From Deltaproteobacteria bacterium (GTDB lineage: Bacteria > Desulfobacterota > Binatia > UBA9968): a stretch of 64,000 nt of DNA. Within the stretch, counting starts at the first letter, position 1; each line of letters starts with the position of its first letter. Shown one piece after another: positions 1 to 8,519 of this stretch. A program made the position numbers and the translations under genes. The stretch lies in contig WHTF01000009.1 of the NCBI GenBank assembly GCA_009379725.1, positions 1 through 64,000 on the forward strand. Direction: 5' to 3'. Under the pieces are notes generated by a model. It was not told the DNA's origin. It did not search any database and worked only from the letters and a program-made list of their open reading frames with translations.

Positions 1-381
1 GGTGCGCTGGGGGGACTGATTCACCTGGGTATAAAGGGTTTCGCTATTCTGTTTCCGATAATCTCGCAGACGCGCTTTCGGCTCAATCTTAGCTAAGCTG
101 CTCGATGCGATATGCTGTTCGTAATCGTTAATTGCATTACCGTAAGGCCACGGACGTCCTAAAGCGATGTGCTGATTTCGCAATCTTTTGATCATCTGGG
201 TTTTAGAATCGAAACTCAACCCCATGTAGGTCCCTTGATGACAGTGATAGTATTTGTGGTCCTCATCGTAATGGCAACCGTATAAATCTAACCGGCCATC
301 ATGGGCCGGCAAAACTACCGGCAAAAACAACGGGCTACTAGCAACAGTAAAAAAGAGAGTCAGTAAACGCATGTACATCAT
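1..381 (-). CDS. YHYH-domain secreted protein, 3' end outside window
   Basis: This reverse-strand frame has 127 codons with no stop and runs off the left edge, so the C-terminus is missing. The start at 381 follows an AGGAG three bases upstream; a second ATG at 378 is equally possible. Residues 5-26 form a hydrophobic signal peptide ending LPA, so the product is probably exported. Residues 35-50 read GCHYDEDHKYYHCHQG, the Cys/His cluster of the small YHYH family, which is usually found in short secreted proteins of unknown role and may bind a metal. The rest of the visible chain is polar and unrecognised. Downstream genes on this strand lie outside the window. The function is not known. Confidence 0.75.
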   Translation of the reverse strand, partial: MMYMRLLTLFFTVASSPLFLPVVLPAHDGRLDLYGCHYDEDHKYYHCHQGTYMGLSFDSKTQMIKRLRNQHIALGRPWPYGNAINDYEQHIASSSLAKIEPKARLRDYRKQNSETLYTQVNQSPQRT

Positions 382-748
382 AAACTCCTGTCCGCAGAGT
401 AATTGGAGGGAGGTGTGTCGCTAACCAACATAGTTGGCGGTTCGAATAATATTTTCATCCTTCCATACGCCTGCATCGGAATGCATACCTCGTTCCACAC
501 GGAGAAAAGCATTCTTTGCCGATCTTGAGGAAGTTTCAGGCGTGTTTCCGCCAGAGCTGTCAGACCTTCATGCCACCTTTGACATAAGTGACATTTAAGC
601 GCCAATTTGCGCGCGGGCTGGGGCAAAGCTCTTTAGCATGCTGCGGTGGGGTTAGAGCATCGCGAACTGGGCGAGCACGAACGGGGATCATCATCGAGCC
701 GACCGATGCCATTGTCGGCGTGCTCGATATTCGCTCTAGACGGTGGTT
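382..748. other. Intergenic stretch without a recognised gene
   Basis: About 370 bases lie between the YHYH gene and the end of the membrane sensor gene, both on the reverse strand. Short open frames exist on both strands but none has a ribosome site or a recognisable product. An imperfect dyad at about 693-725 (CGAGCCGAC paired with GTCGGCGTGCTCG) just beyond the sensor gene could be a weak terminator; it has no T run. Confidence 0.5.
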
Positions 749-1432
749 TTACTCTAAGGGATGGGTGGAGGTTGCCTGTGAACCTAACCGCAATTCAATC
801 TGTCGACGCAATGCTCGAGTCAATGAACGTGCTAAGACAGCTACGATGATCACAGCTGCAAAAAGACCCAATGTAATAGGCCACACAAACAAAAAGAGGG
901 CCTGATAAATGTCTCGTTCAACCGCATCCGCCCAGATTCCTATGTGCGCACTTCCGAGCTGCCCATCGAGAATTGGCTCGCGAGTTTCGTAAACAGGCTT
1001 TCCTTCTAGGGTGAGTTTTCGCTGGCTAACTTGACGGTCCTGATCGGAAGTGAGTGCTTCCTGAAGCTCAGGGGAAAGAGTTGCTAAGCTATGGGCGATC
1101 ACTTTTCCCTCGCGGTCTCGAATAAAAACGTAGGCAACTCTCCTCAAGCGAGCGTACTTTGTCACCGTTGTTTTGAGCTGGAGCACATCTTTGCTGGCGA
1201 GGTAACTTGCAACTGCATCACTCAAATTAGTAGTGATGATGGCGGCATTCTCATTCATTTGGGTCCGCAGCACCCGGCCCACGAGCTGATTCACAATGAC
1301 GATAAAAAGAAGCCCAAGAACTATCGAAATAATCTTCCACTCGATGCTTATACTTTGCCAGGAGAAACTGAGAGCGCTTATCGTTTCGTTTTTCTTCCCT
1401 GCTTTTATCAATGCGTTATATACGCTGCTCAT
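749..1432 (-). CDS. Two-TM membrane protein with periplasmic Cache-like domain
   Basis: The 227-residue protein has a short cytoplasmic N-terminus, a membrane segment at about 33-52, a roughly 125-residue extracytoplasmic region and a second membrane segment at 178-200. The external part contains VAYVFIRDREGKVIAHS, the core strand pattern of single-Cache (PDC) sensors. Only 27 basic residues follow the second segment, so there is no HAMP, kinase, cyclase or methyl-accepting output domain. It must act through a partner or be a shortened sensor. It begins 30 bases after the end of the ATPase gene, so the two are likely co-transcribed and functionally paired. No ligand can be predicted. Confidence 0.7.
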   Translation of the reverse strand: MSSVYNALIKAGKKNETISALSFSWQSISIEWKIISIVLGLLFIVIVNQLVGRVLRTQMNENAAIITTNLSDAVASYLASKDVLQLKTTVTKYARLRRVAYVFIRDREGKVIAHSLATLSPELQEALTSDQDRQVSQRKLTLEGKPVYETREPILDGQLGSAHIGIWADAVERDIYQALFLFVWPITLGLFAAVIIVAVLARSLTRALRRQIELRLGSQATSTHPLE

Positions 1433-1462
1433 AGCATCACCGAGGGATATTTGATCTACCGC

Positions 1463-3034
1463 TTACCTGGTGCCGTCCATAGGGTCAGCGAGGACAAGCC
1501 ATTCGTTCCTTAGGCCCGTTAACCAAGTTTGACGGGCCTCCTCGTAGGTTTTCAAACCGTCAATTGCAACCCGATGCAGCAAGAGATCGTCCGAAACCCT
1601 TTTAGGTGTAACTGTAACTTGATAGCCTTTCTTCCTTAGGCGTCCGGCATATTCACCGGCTCCTGTGAGGCTGTGAAACGATGCCACGATGAGATGATAT
1701 GATCCATCGGATTGCTTGCGTAGCAATGTTTCTGGCGTTAAGGAGGGCAGTAAGAGAGCCCACCCTGCGGGCACCCTACCGAGACTCTTGATCTGGGGGT
1801 TGAACTCTTTGATGAGGTCCATGCCGAGGGCAGTGTTAGTTCCATACGTATCACTGGCAATTTTGTAGATGCTGGAGCCACGCGGAACTATGACTTGCTG
1901 CTCCTTAGATTCGACCTTGACTTCTGCACTGGCTTTTGCCGGGACAGCTTGCTGATGAGTAATAAACAGAACCCATTGGTTTAGATTATGCTTGGCGATT
2001 TCGAGACCTCTCCCGGCAGTGGTGAGAAAGTTTCGCGGATCAATAAGCGATGCTACGGCGACAATACCGAAGACGACGAGGAAGGTCTCAGCTCCAACTT
2101 TTACCATGCGTTTCAGTTTGTGCCGAGGAACCTGGTTTGGCGCTTCACGGCTGGATGTTTCCGGTTCGGGTTTAGACGCGACAACACCAGGAGTGCGTTC
2201 CGTTTGAGTGACCTTTACTTCCGATCCTAACCTGAGATCGCGGGCCACTTCGTGGATGACATCTGCAGAAATAATTTTTTGAGACCGTCCGAAGGCACAA
2301 AGCAGGGAATTATCGCAGATGATGTTCACCAGCCGGGGAATCCCTTTCGAATAGGACGTGATCTGTCGAACGGCATCAGGATAAAACAGATCCTTACCGT
2401 TGTACCCGACAGCCCGTAGCCGAAAATCAATATAGGGACCCACCTCCTCGTTTTTGAGGGGAACGAGCCGGCATTGAAGGGCCACTCGCTGCTTAAGCTG
2501 CCGGAGACTAGGTCGGTCCAGTTTAGCGTGAAGCTCAGGTTGACCCATCAACACTATTTGGATCAGCTTTTCCTGATCGGTTTCGACATTGGAGAGAAGC
2601 CGGAGACCTTCGAGAGCCTCATCGCTTAAATTTTGAGCTTCGTCCACTAGCACCGAGACAATATGGCCCTGCTCGAGCTGCATGATGAGATAGTTGTTCA
2701 GCTCCTGTAGCAGCACGACCTTGTTGTTTGATTCGTTGGGGATCAAGCCCAGATCGTAAAGAATGACTTGGAGCAGTTCGGTGAAATTTAAATATGTGTT
2801 AAACACAAAGACCGTATGTATGTTCCCCTTCAGGTTGTGCATCATCAGTTTACGTAGCAGGGTGGTTTTCCCTGTCCCCACCTCGCCGGTAATGACTATG
2901 AAGCCCTTCTTGGCCTCAATCCCATACCGCAAATTGGCATAGGCTTCCTCGTAAACCGGATTGGTGTAAAAGAAATTCGGATCAGGGGTAACACTGAAAG
3001 GGGAGGCTGAAAATCCAAAGTAGCTGTTGTACAT
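1463..3034 (-). CDS. ExeA-type AAA ATPase with membrane anchor, LysM-like and SPOR regions
   Basis: Of 523 residues, about 1-270 form an ExeA/GspA-like AAA ATPase, with MYNSYFGFSASPFSVTPDP at the start, Walker A GEVGTGKTT at 50-58, Walker B VSVLVDEAQ with D131-E132 and a sensor-like MGQPEL at 163-168. One membrane segment lies at about 316-332. The C-terminal periplasmic part has a LysM-like stretch (about 383-432, VPRGSSIYKIA) and then a SPOR-like region (about 445-520, YHLIVASFHSLTGAGEYAG). ExeA-family proteins couple ATP hydrolysis to peptidoglycan remodelling for secretin assembly or polysaccharide export. SPOR domains bind denuded glycan at division sites. The gene leads a two-gene operon with the Cache protein. 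The exact client is unknown. Confidence 0.85.
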   Translation of the reverse strand: MYNSYFGFSASPFSVTPDPNFFYTNPVYEEAYANLRYGIEAKKGFIVITGEVGTGKTTLLRKLMMHNLKGNIHTVFVFNTYLNFTELLQVILYDLGLIPNESNNKVVLLQELNNYLIMQLEQGHIVSVLVDEAQNLSDEALEGLRLLSNVETDQEKLIQIVLMGQPELHAKLDRPSLRQLKQRVALQCRLVPLKNEEVGPYIDFRLRAVGYNGKDLFYPDAVRQITSYSKGIPRLVNIICDNSLLCAFGRSQKIISADVIHEVARDLRLGSEVKVTQTERTPGVVASKPEPETSSREAPNQVPRHKLKRMVKVGAETFLVVFGIVAVASLIDPRNFLTTAGRGLEIAKHNLNQWVLFITHQQAVPAKASAEVKVESKEQQVIVPRGSSIYKIASDTYGTNTALGMDLIKEFNPQIKSLGRVPAGWALLLPSLTPETLLRKQSDGSYHLIVASFHSLTGAGEYAGRLRKKGYQVTVTPKRVSDDLLLHRVAIDGLKTYEEARQTWLTGLRNEWLVLADPMDGTR

Positions 3035-3681
3035 CGTACCTAGACCCTCCTCGCACTAGCTAATGCAGTCTAAGGCTCGTCGAACAGGAGGACCGAATCT
3101 CCTCCGTCGACTTTACTCACAGCTCCGGAGTCGAGTAATGCACTGATGTGGAAGTTGTTCGCCCACCAAATCGAAAACGGAACACTTGGTCATAGGACCG
3201 CTTATAATCGCTGCACGGACGCGTTGTCAAGAATGTTCTTTTGCACAATATCTTATGTTCTGACTGATATCTTTATATTATGAATGATACCCGTAGAGAA
3301 CTGCAGAATGCAGGCACGAGAGAGCCGACAAAAATTCATTAACCGTATAAGAGTAAATAAGGGAGAGAGACGAGAGGGTGAGTTCCTTGCTTTTTATCTT
3401 TGGCCTTTTGTGATCGCGTTATTGTTGCAATCACGTACGGGGCAATTGCGTGTTCAAGCTCTTGGGCATTGCAAGAGTGTAGACTTCCTCCAGACCGATT
3501 GAAGTCAACCAAGCGCATGAACTCAAGTCCGGAGAATCGAGCTGATGAGGTGGGTTTTCGCTGCGCGAAAGGGTCACGGCAGTAATGGATTGCATTGCAA
3601 AATAAAAACTATTCGGAGTCGCAGCGCGGCGATTGTTACGGACGACTTTCCAATGTGACCTTCGACCTAAAGGATCAAGCA
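3035..3681. other. A/T-rich intergenic region between divergent genes
   Basis: About 650 bases separate the reverse-strand ATPase from the forward hydrolase. Short open frames on both strands have no family resemblance. The part around 3240-3290 is strongly A/T-rich (TTTATATTAT near 3270) and may hold promoters for either side, but I cannot assign -35 and -10 boxes with confidence. Confidence 0.45.
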
Positions 3682-5007
3682 ATGTCATTTTCGAAACGAC
3701 AAAATATTGTCATGGTTTTGTTTGCCTCTATCATCGCGAGCTTGTTAGCGCGTCCGAGTTGGGCTGATCTGCAAGAGTATGTCCGCAAGCCGGAGGCTGA
3801 GTTCGGTTGGAAACTGAAAAGCAAAATCGACGATGAGCAGTCCGGGCATCGGATTTATGACTTCCATTTCGTGTCACAGAGTTGGCAGGAGAATAAATGG
3901 GAGCACCAGCTGCAGGTTTACCGGCCTCGAGATGTCACGCCAAATTCGACCATATTCTTGTGGGTCACGGGCGGCTCGGCGAGGCCTGCCAGTGTTGCGT
4001 TGGGGATGGAGTTGGCGCGAAAGATAAGAGCCCCAGTGGCCTTTCTTTATCATATCCCGAATCAGCCGCTTCTCGAAGGTAATCTCAGCGAAGACGATTT
4101 GATCGCCGAGACATTTGCCCGTTATCTCCAGACGAAAGATGAAAACTGGCCGCTGCTTTTTCCGATGGTGAAGAGCGTCGTCAAGGCGATGGATGTTTTG
4201 CAATCGTTCGGCAAAAAGGAATGGGACGAGCCGATTGATAAGTTCATCGTCTCCGGCGCGTCAAAGCGTGGCTGGACCACCTGGCTTACGGCTGCCATCG
4301 ACCCGCGCGTCGGTGCAATTGCACCGGTGGTTATCGATACGCTCAACATGCGCGCGCAGATGCCGCGCCAACTCAAAGCCTTTGGCGCCTACAGCTCCCG
4401 GCTGGCGCCGTATAGCAGCCGCGGACTGTTGCCGATACCTGAAACTCCGGAAGGCCGGCGCCTCTTGAGCATGGTCGATCCCTGGGCGTATCGCGCCAAA
4501 CTGATCATGCCTAAGTTGATTATTAACGGAACCAACGATTTCTACTGGGCAACGGATGCGCTTAATCTTTATTGGAACGGGATACCTGATAATAAATGGG
4601 TGCTTTATATTCCCAACGCGGGCCATGACTTGAAAAGACAAGACAGACCTCAGCCGGATCAGTTTAGCCAATTCATTGACGGCCTTGCCGCTTTCTCACG
4701 GCATCAAATCAGCGGCACATCCATGCCGAGCTTAACGTGGAAGCATGAAAGGGTGAACGGCAAGCTGCGCCTGACCATCGACGCGATCCCCACGCCTAAA
4801 GGCGCAAGGCTCTGGGTTGCGCAGACGGCGACGGCGGATTTCCGCGCCGCTAAGTGGAGCGAGCAGTCTGTGAGCTTTACGAACGGCAGGGCCGTCGGCG
4901 AAGTAATTCCGCCTGAGAAAGGTTATCTGGCGTTTTTCGGCGAACTGGATTATGAGATCGATGGACTGAAATACCAGCTCTCTACTCAGGTGCGGACGAC
5001 GCAGTGA
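3682..5007 (+). CDS. PhoPQ-activated pathogenicity-related (AprA-like) alpha/beta hydrolase
   Basis: I place the start at 3682, where AAGGA lies 8 bases upstream and a signal peptide follows (MSFSKRQNIVMVLFASIIAS through ARPSWA). An in-frame upstream TTG at 3595 would only add a tail that hides the signal. The 441-residue protein matches the PhoPQ_related family: DLQEYVRKP at the mature N-terminus, an oxyanion region FLWVTGGSA, the nucleophile region SGASKRGWTTW with Ser in GASKRG, then GTNDFYWATD and NAGHDLK, which supply plausible Asp and His. A beta-rich C-terminal domain follows. The family was named from a PhoPQ-regulated gene in Salmonella; its substrate is unknown. Likely periplasmic. 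It is monocistronic here. Confidence 0.88.
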   Translation: MSFSKRQNIVMVLFASIIASLLARPSWADLQEYVRKPEAEFGWKLKSKIDDEQSGHRIYDFHFVSQSWQENKWEHQLQVYRPRDVTPNSTIFLWVTGGSARPASVALGMELARKIRAPVAFLYHIPNQPLLEGNLSEDDLIAETFARYLQTKDENWPLLFPMVKSVVKAMDVLQSFGKKEWDEPIDKFIVSGASKRGWTTWLTAAIDPRVGAIAPVVIDTLNMRAQMPRQLKAFGAYSSRLAPYSSRGLLPIPETPEGRRLLSMVDPWAYRAKLIMPKLIINGTNDFYWATDALNLYWNGIPDNKWVLYIPNAGHDLKRQDRPQPDQFSQFIDGLAAFSRHQISGTSMPSLTWKHERVNGKLRLTIDAIPTPKGARLWVAQTATADFRAAKWSEQSVSFTNGRAVGEVIPPEKGYLAFFGELDYEIDGLKYQLSTQVRTTQ

Positions 5008-5192
5008 AGTTGGACCTCAACGCCCCTTTTGCGTACGATGCTGGACGATAACGGATGGTGATAATCGAATTTCTCATTACTTTTGGCGATGTACGCCGCT
5101 GTCCTGGCAGCCACTCTCGTTTGTTCGATTTCGCGACGGGTTGACAAACTCAATAAAGCGGTCGCCAAAAATTTAAGTACGATTGAACGGTT

Positions 5193-5231
5193 TGTCAAGT
5201 GAGTTGACACTCTCGGTTCCCGTGCTTAATT
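5193..5231 (+). promoter_or_regulatory. Candidate promoter with dyad upstream of hsp20
   Basis: A perfect TTGACA at 5204-5209 is followed after 16 bases by TTAATT (5226-5231), a passable sigma70-like pair. The -35 box is one arm of an inverted repeat, TGTCAA (5193-5198), GTGAG, TTGACA (5204-5209), so a repressor dimer could cover it. This is not the CIRCE element of HrcA, and no sigma32-type CTTGAA/CCCCAT pair is visible. It lies about 40 bases upstream of the hsp20 ribosome site. Confidence 0.45.
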
Positions 5232-5268
5232 TTGTGATATTGCTGTACAAACTAAAAGGAGGAGTTCT

Positions 5269-5715
5269 ATGCAACTAGTAAGATGGGAACCATTCGATGG
5301 TTTTAACAAAGTTCAGTCACGGATAAACGACTTATTCGGCGATGGCTTTGGCCGCTCATGGGATAACGCCGCTACGAGGAGCGAAAGTTGGTATCCGGCC
5401 GTGGATATTTTGGAAAGTAAGGAGGCTTATCTACTTCGCGCTGAGCTTCCTGGGATGAAGAAGGAGGATTTTAATCTCGAAGTCAAAGACGGAACACTCA
5501 CGCTTACGGGCGAACGGAAGGCTGTTAAGCCGGCCGATGGCGTCGAGTACCGCAGTGTAGAACGGGTTAATGGAAAGTTCGTGAGATCCTTTACTCTTCC
5601 TGAAACCGTAAAACACGATGGCATTCAAGCCACCTACAAAGACGGTATACTCGAGATACACATTCCAAAAGCCGAGGAGGCCAAACCGCGGCAGATCGAT
5701 ATCACCGTGCAGTGA
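5269..5715 (+). CDS. hsp20: Hsp20/alpha-crystallin small heat shock protein
   Basis: The 148-residue product is a class A small heat shock protein. The N-terminal arm carries the typical RWEPF motif, the alpha-crystallin domain spans about 40-140 with PAVDILESKEAYLLRAELPG and GVEYRSVERVNGKFVRSFTLP, and the C-terminal extension includes the KDGILEIHIPKAEE segment. Such proteins form cytoplasmic oligomers that hold unfolding proteins for refolding by DnaK/ClpB. AGGAGG lies 7 bases before ATG. The gene is a single transcription unit with its own promoter candidate and a strong terminator at 5738-5772. Confidence 0.95.
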   Translation: MQLVRWEPFDGFNKVQSRINDLFGDGFGRSWDNAATRSESWYPAVDILESKEAYLLRAELPGMKKEDFNLEVKDGTLTLTGERKAVKPADGVEYRSVERVNGKFVRSFTLPETVKHDGIQATYKDGILEIHIPKAEEAKPRQIDITVQ

Positions 5716-5737
5716 TCCAATTCAATCAACCAGCGAG

Positions 5738-5772
5738 AAAAGGGGAGAGGCGCATCGCCTCTCCCCTTTTTT
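5738..5772 (+). terminator. Rho-independent terminator of hsp20
   Basis: A perfect 11-bp stem, GGGGAGAGGCG (5742-5752) with CGCCTCTCCCC (5756-5766), closes a 3-base loop. It is preceded by AAAA and followed by TTTTTT, and starts about 22 bases after the hsp20 stop. Confidence 0.93.
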
Positions 5773-6116
5773 GATCGTTCCAGCACAAGTATTTTCCTCG
5801 TAACCGCCGGCACTACGCATTGTTCCCTCTTGCTCTTAATCAAGCCAATTATCCGCGGCGCCGCCTGTAAGCGGCAACGTTTAACGAAGTATTAAACGAG
5901 CGGTATTTTCTTGTTAAAATCTTTTTCTAGCCATAATAAATTCGGAGTCAATCGAAGAGTTACTGAGTCGGTCCGGCAGTAGCTGCGGACAGTGGGTTGG
6001 CCGACGGCGCCTTCAATGGCGAAAATAAAGTAAGGTGTTCATGTTCGCTACCACTCAAGGATTGTTATTAAAAGACAGGTACAGGGTCAATCTATTTGTT
6101 CGAAGAGGTATTCGGC
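5773..6116. other. Intergenic, A/T-rich leader of the LLM oxidoreductase gene
   Basis: No gene is recognised. TTGTTA at 5912-5917 and CATAAT at 5933-5938, 15 bases apart, form a weak promoter candidate for the gene starting at 6117. The leader would be about 180 bases; I see no riboswitch consensus in it. Confidence 0.3.
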
Positions 6117-6998
6117 ATGAAAATAGGACTTCAAATATCGTCTTTTACGTGGCCAGGCGGCTCGGACCAGTTGGGTTCGACCCTGGCCCGCGTCGGCCAG
6201 GCAGCGGAGGAAGCGGGATTTGCAAGCCTCTGGGTTATGGACCATTTCTTTCAGATCGAAATGCTTGGCAAGCCCGAAGAGCCGATGCTAGAGGGCTACA
6301 GCGCGCTTAGTTTTCTGGCCGCTATAACCAAGAGGGTTCGCCTCGGCACCCTCGTTTCTGGAGTGATCTATCGTTATCCCGGCACTCTGGTTAAAACTGT
6401 GACGACGCTCGATGTGCTTTCCGGAGGGCGCGCTTATTTCGGCGTTGGGGCGGCATGGTATGAACGTGAGGCGGCTGGGCTCGGGATTCCGTTTCCGCCC
6501 TTGAAGGAACGTTTCGAACGGCTGGAGGAAACACTGCAGATCGCCTTGCAGATGTGGTCGGGAAGTGTGGCTGCGTATACCGGCAAGCATTACCGGCTGG
6601 CGGAGACGCTCAACTCGCCTCAGCCGGTCTCGAAACCGCATCCGCCTATTTTGATTGGTGGGGCAGGTGAGAAAAGGACACTGCCGTTGGTCGCGAAGTA
6701 TGCCGATGCGTGTAACCTCTATGCATTCGAGAATTTAGCTGTTGTCCGCGCCAAGCTCGAAGTTCTTCGGCGGCACTGCGACGCCATCGGACGCCCTTAC
6801 GACGCCATCGAACGGACCGCGATCGGCACTCTCGATCTGCGCAAGAACGGAATGAGCACGCGGCAAGCGATCGATTATTGCCGCAGTGTCAGTGATGCTG
6901 GCATCCAGCATTTGATGGTCAGCCTGCCGGGAGATTACGAGCTCACACTGATCGAACTAATGGGGAAGGAAGTCATTCCTGCGGTAGCGGAGTTGTGA
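6117..6998 (+). CDS. LLM-class F420-dependent oxidoreductase
   Basis: I start at ATG 6117, since a GAGG lies about 9 bases upstream and the fold begins with MKIGLQISSFTWPGG; a TTG at 6096 is less likely. The 293-residue protein is a luciferase-like monooxygenase TIM barrel of the F420-dependent type: WVMDHFFQ, GTLVSGVIYRYPG, DVLSGGRAYFGVGAAWYERE and PPILIGGAGEKRTLPLVAKY are its usual landmarks. Members oxidise or reduce small organics with reduced F420 or FMN in the cytoplasm. The true cofactor cannot be told from sequence alone. No F420 biosynthesis gene is in the window. It appears monocistronic. Confidence 0.88.
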   Translation: MKIGLQISSFTWPGGSDQLGSTLARVGQAAEEAGFASLWVMDHFFQIEMLGKPEEPMLEGYSALSFLAAITKRVRLGTLVSGVIYRYPGTLVKTVTTLDVLSGGRAYFGVGAAWYEREAAGLGIPFPPLKERFERLEETLQIALQMWSGSVAAYTGKHYRLAETLNSPQPVSKPHPPILIGGAGEKRTLPLVAKYADACNLYAFENLAVVRAKLEVLRRHCDAIGRPYDAIERTAIGTLDLRKNGMSTRQAIDYCRSVSDAGIQHLMVSLPGDYELTLIELMGKEVIPAVAEL

Positions 6999-7577
6999 CG
7001 CTCGAGCAGCAACATACCCGCTAGGAAAACTTGTTGCCGGCTCGCTGGGTTTTGCTTTTCTTTTTCGAAAACCTTGGCGCCAGTTTCGAGCGGGGTGGAC
7101 CGCGGCTGCTTATAAGATCGTGGCGGTTAATCGCTCCGTGGTTTCCGCCAGTCGGTCAAGCTGGTCCAGTTCCGCTGCGCAGGGCCGATCACGACGCTCG
7201 TCATGAGTCGGATACGGCGCGTTGCTCCGCCCGTGACCGCCAGAACCACGAGCGGCTCAAGGGCGGCGGATACCACCCTGTCTGTGACAACCACGCTTGA
7301 GAATGGACCTCGATCGACGCGTAGCCCATTCGAGAACCACGTTTTCCGGAAGCGGAAACGATTCGGCTGGGCAACCCGAGTGCAATGCCCATGGTACCTC
7401 CTGATATTTGAGCAAAGAGACTATTCTTCCAATCGATTTTTTGGCAAAGTACCGGGTGACGAAGTGCTGTGTCAAACTCTGTCGCAACTCCGGCGGGACG
7501 AATAAAAGATCGCAGACGTGTGCCAGGTGCTCACGGTCACGTGGATTTTTACGACCCGTCTGTAATTTGAGCTAATC
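6999..7577. other. Intergenic region with no supported gene
   Basis: About 580 bases contain several overlapping short open frames on both strands (for example 7031-7300 and the reverse 7257-7487) with no family resemblance, no good ribosome sites and no hydrophobic pattern. It may be decayed coding sequence. I see no repeat or terminator. Confidence 0.45.
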
Positions 7578-7901
7578 ATGCTGAAAACACCCATCGGTAG
7601 ACTTCGAGTAATCGGTCTCATCGAGGGCGTGTCGTTCCTCTTGCTCCTGGGAATAGCAATGCCGCTAAAGTACTTCGCCGGTCTGCCAACCGCGGTCACT
7701 GTGGTGGGCTGGCTCCATGGGATCCTATTTATCGGATTCTTCATCGTGTTGATGCTGGCGCGGGAGAGCATGCAGTGGGGACTTCGGTGGACGGGCATTG
7801 TTCTACTCGCGGCGCTGCTTCCACTCGGTCCGTTCGTTATCGATGGCCGCCTGCGAACAGAAGACGAAATTTACCAAAGCCGTCGCCCCAGTCCAAAATG
7901 A
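7578..7901 (+). CDS. DUF3817-like small integral membrane protein
   Basis: The 107-residue protein begins TPIGRLRVIGLIEGVSFLLL and has three hydrophobic segments (about 12-32, 38-60, 70-90) with the GxxxPLKY and VGWLHGILF motifs of DUF3817 proteins, which are typically YdzA-like inner-membrane proteins of unknown role. The start codon has no strong ribosome site. It is followed after 57 bases by the DUF1499 gene on the same strand, so they may be co-transcribed. Confidence 0.8.
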   Translation: MLKTPIGRLRVIGLIEGVSFLLLLGIAMPLKYFAGLPTAVTVVGWLHGILFIGFFIVLMLARESMQWGLRWTGIVLLAALLPLGPFVIDGRLRTEDEIYQSRRPSPK

Positions 7902-7958
7902 AATAGGTTCAGGCAATGACTTCTATTTATCAGAATCCCACTTAAGAGGGAGATTGCC

Positions 7959-8375
7959 ATGCCGTTATTTTCTTGTGCAGGCACGCGGCCGTCGAACCTC
8001 GGAGTCAGAGCGTCGCGGCTTGCGCCGTGCCCTTCATTGCCGAACTGCGTATCGAGCGACGCTAGGGACTCCTCACGCCTCGTTCCGCCATTCGACCTTG
8101 CGCTGCCGGCCGGCGATGCATGGCAGGCCATGCGTGCCACTGTTGCGAATCTTCCCCGTACAAAAATCATCACAGAAACGGGCGACTATATTCACGCCGA
8201 ATGCGCCAGTGCGTTTTTCGGATTCGTCGACGACCTGGAGCTGCATTTGCGACCGGCTCAAAACATCATTGCCGTAAGATCGGCATCGCGACTCGGCCAT
8301 AGCGACCTGGGAGTCAATCGCCGGCGGGTTGAAACTCTGCGTTTGGTTCTGGCGAAGCAGGGCGTGGTCCGTTGA
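7959..8375 (+). CDS. DUF1499 family protein
   Basis: AGAGGGAGA lies a few bases before ATG. The 138-residue protein carries the family hallmarks LAPCPSLPNCVSS near residue 25 and, after it, the variable loop, TETGDYIHAECAS, FGFVDDLELHL and an RSASRLGHSDLGVNRRRVE tail. The N-terminus (MPLFSCAGTRP) is short and only weakly resembles a lipoprotein signal. DUF1499 proteins are widespread and uncharacterised, often membrane-associated. It is downstream of the DUF3817-like gene and convergent with the lipid kinase gene. Confidence 0.85.
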   Translation: MPLFSCAGTRPSNLGVRASRLAPCPSLPNCVSSDARDSSRLVPPFDLALPAGDAWQAMRATVANLPRTKIITETGDYIHAECASAFFGFVDDLELHLRPAQNIIAVRSASRLGHSDLGVNRRRVETLRLVLAKQGVVR

Positions 8376-8519
8376 GTTTGTTCGTGTTGCCTCACTCGGT
8401 TTTAAACTCGACGAAGGCTGATTTGATCGGCCTAAACGTCGATAATTTTGCATCAGGCCACGTCGAACGAGTTATCGTAGTGCACTACCCGTGCAGGCGA
8501 TCATTCCTGAATTCTCTTT

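Noticed and set aside
5193-5231. CIRCE element for HrcA
   Set aside because: The TTAGCACTC-N9-GAGTGCTAA consensus is absent.
6999-7577. Coding regions in the gap after the LLM oxidoreductase
   Set aside because: Several overlapping frames compete and none has a ribosome site, conserved motif or plausible composition.
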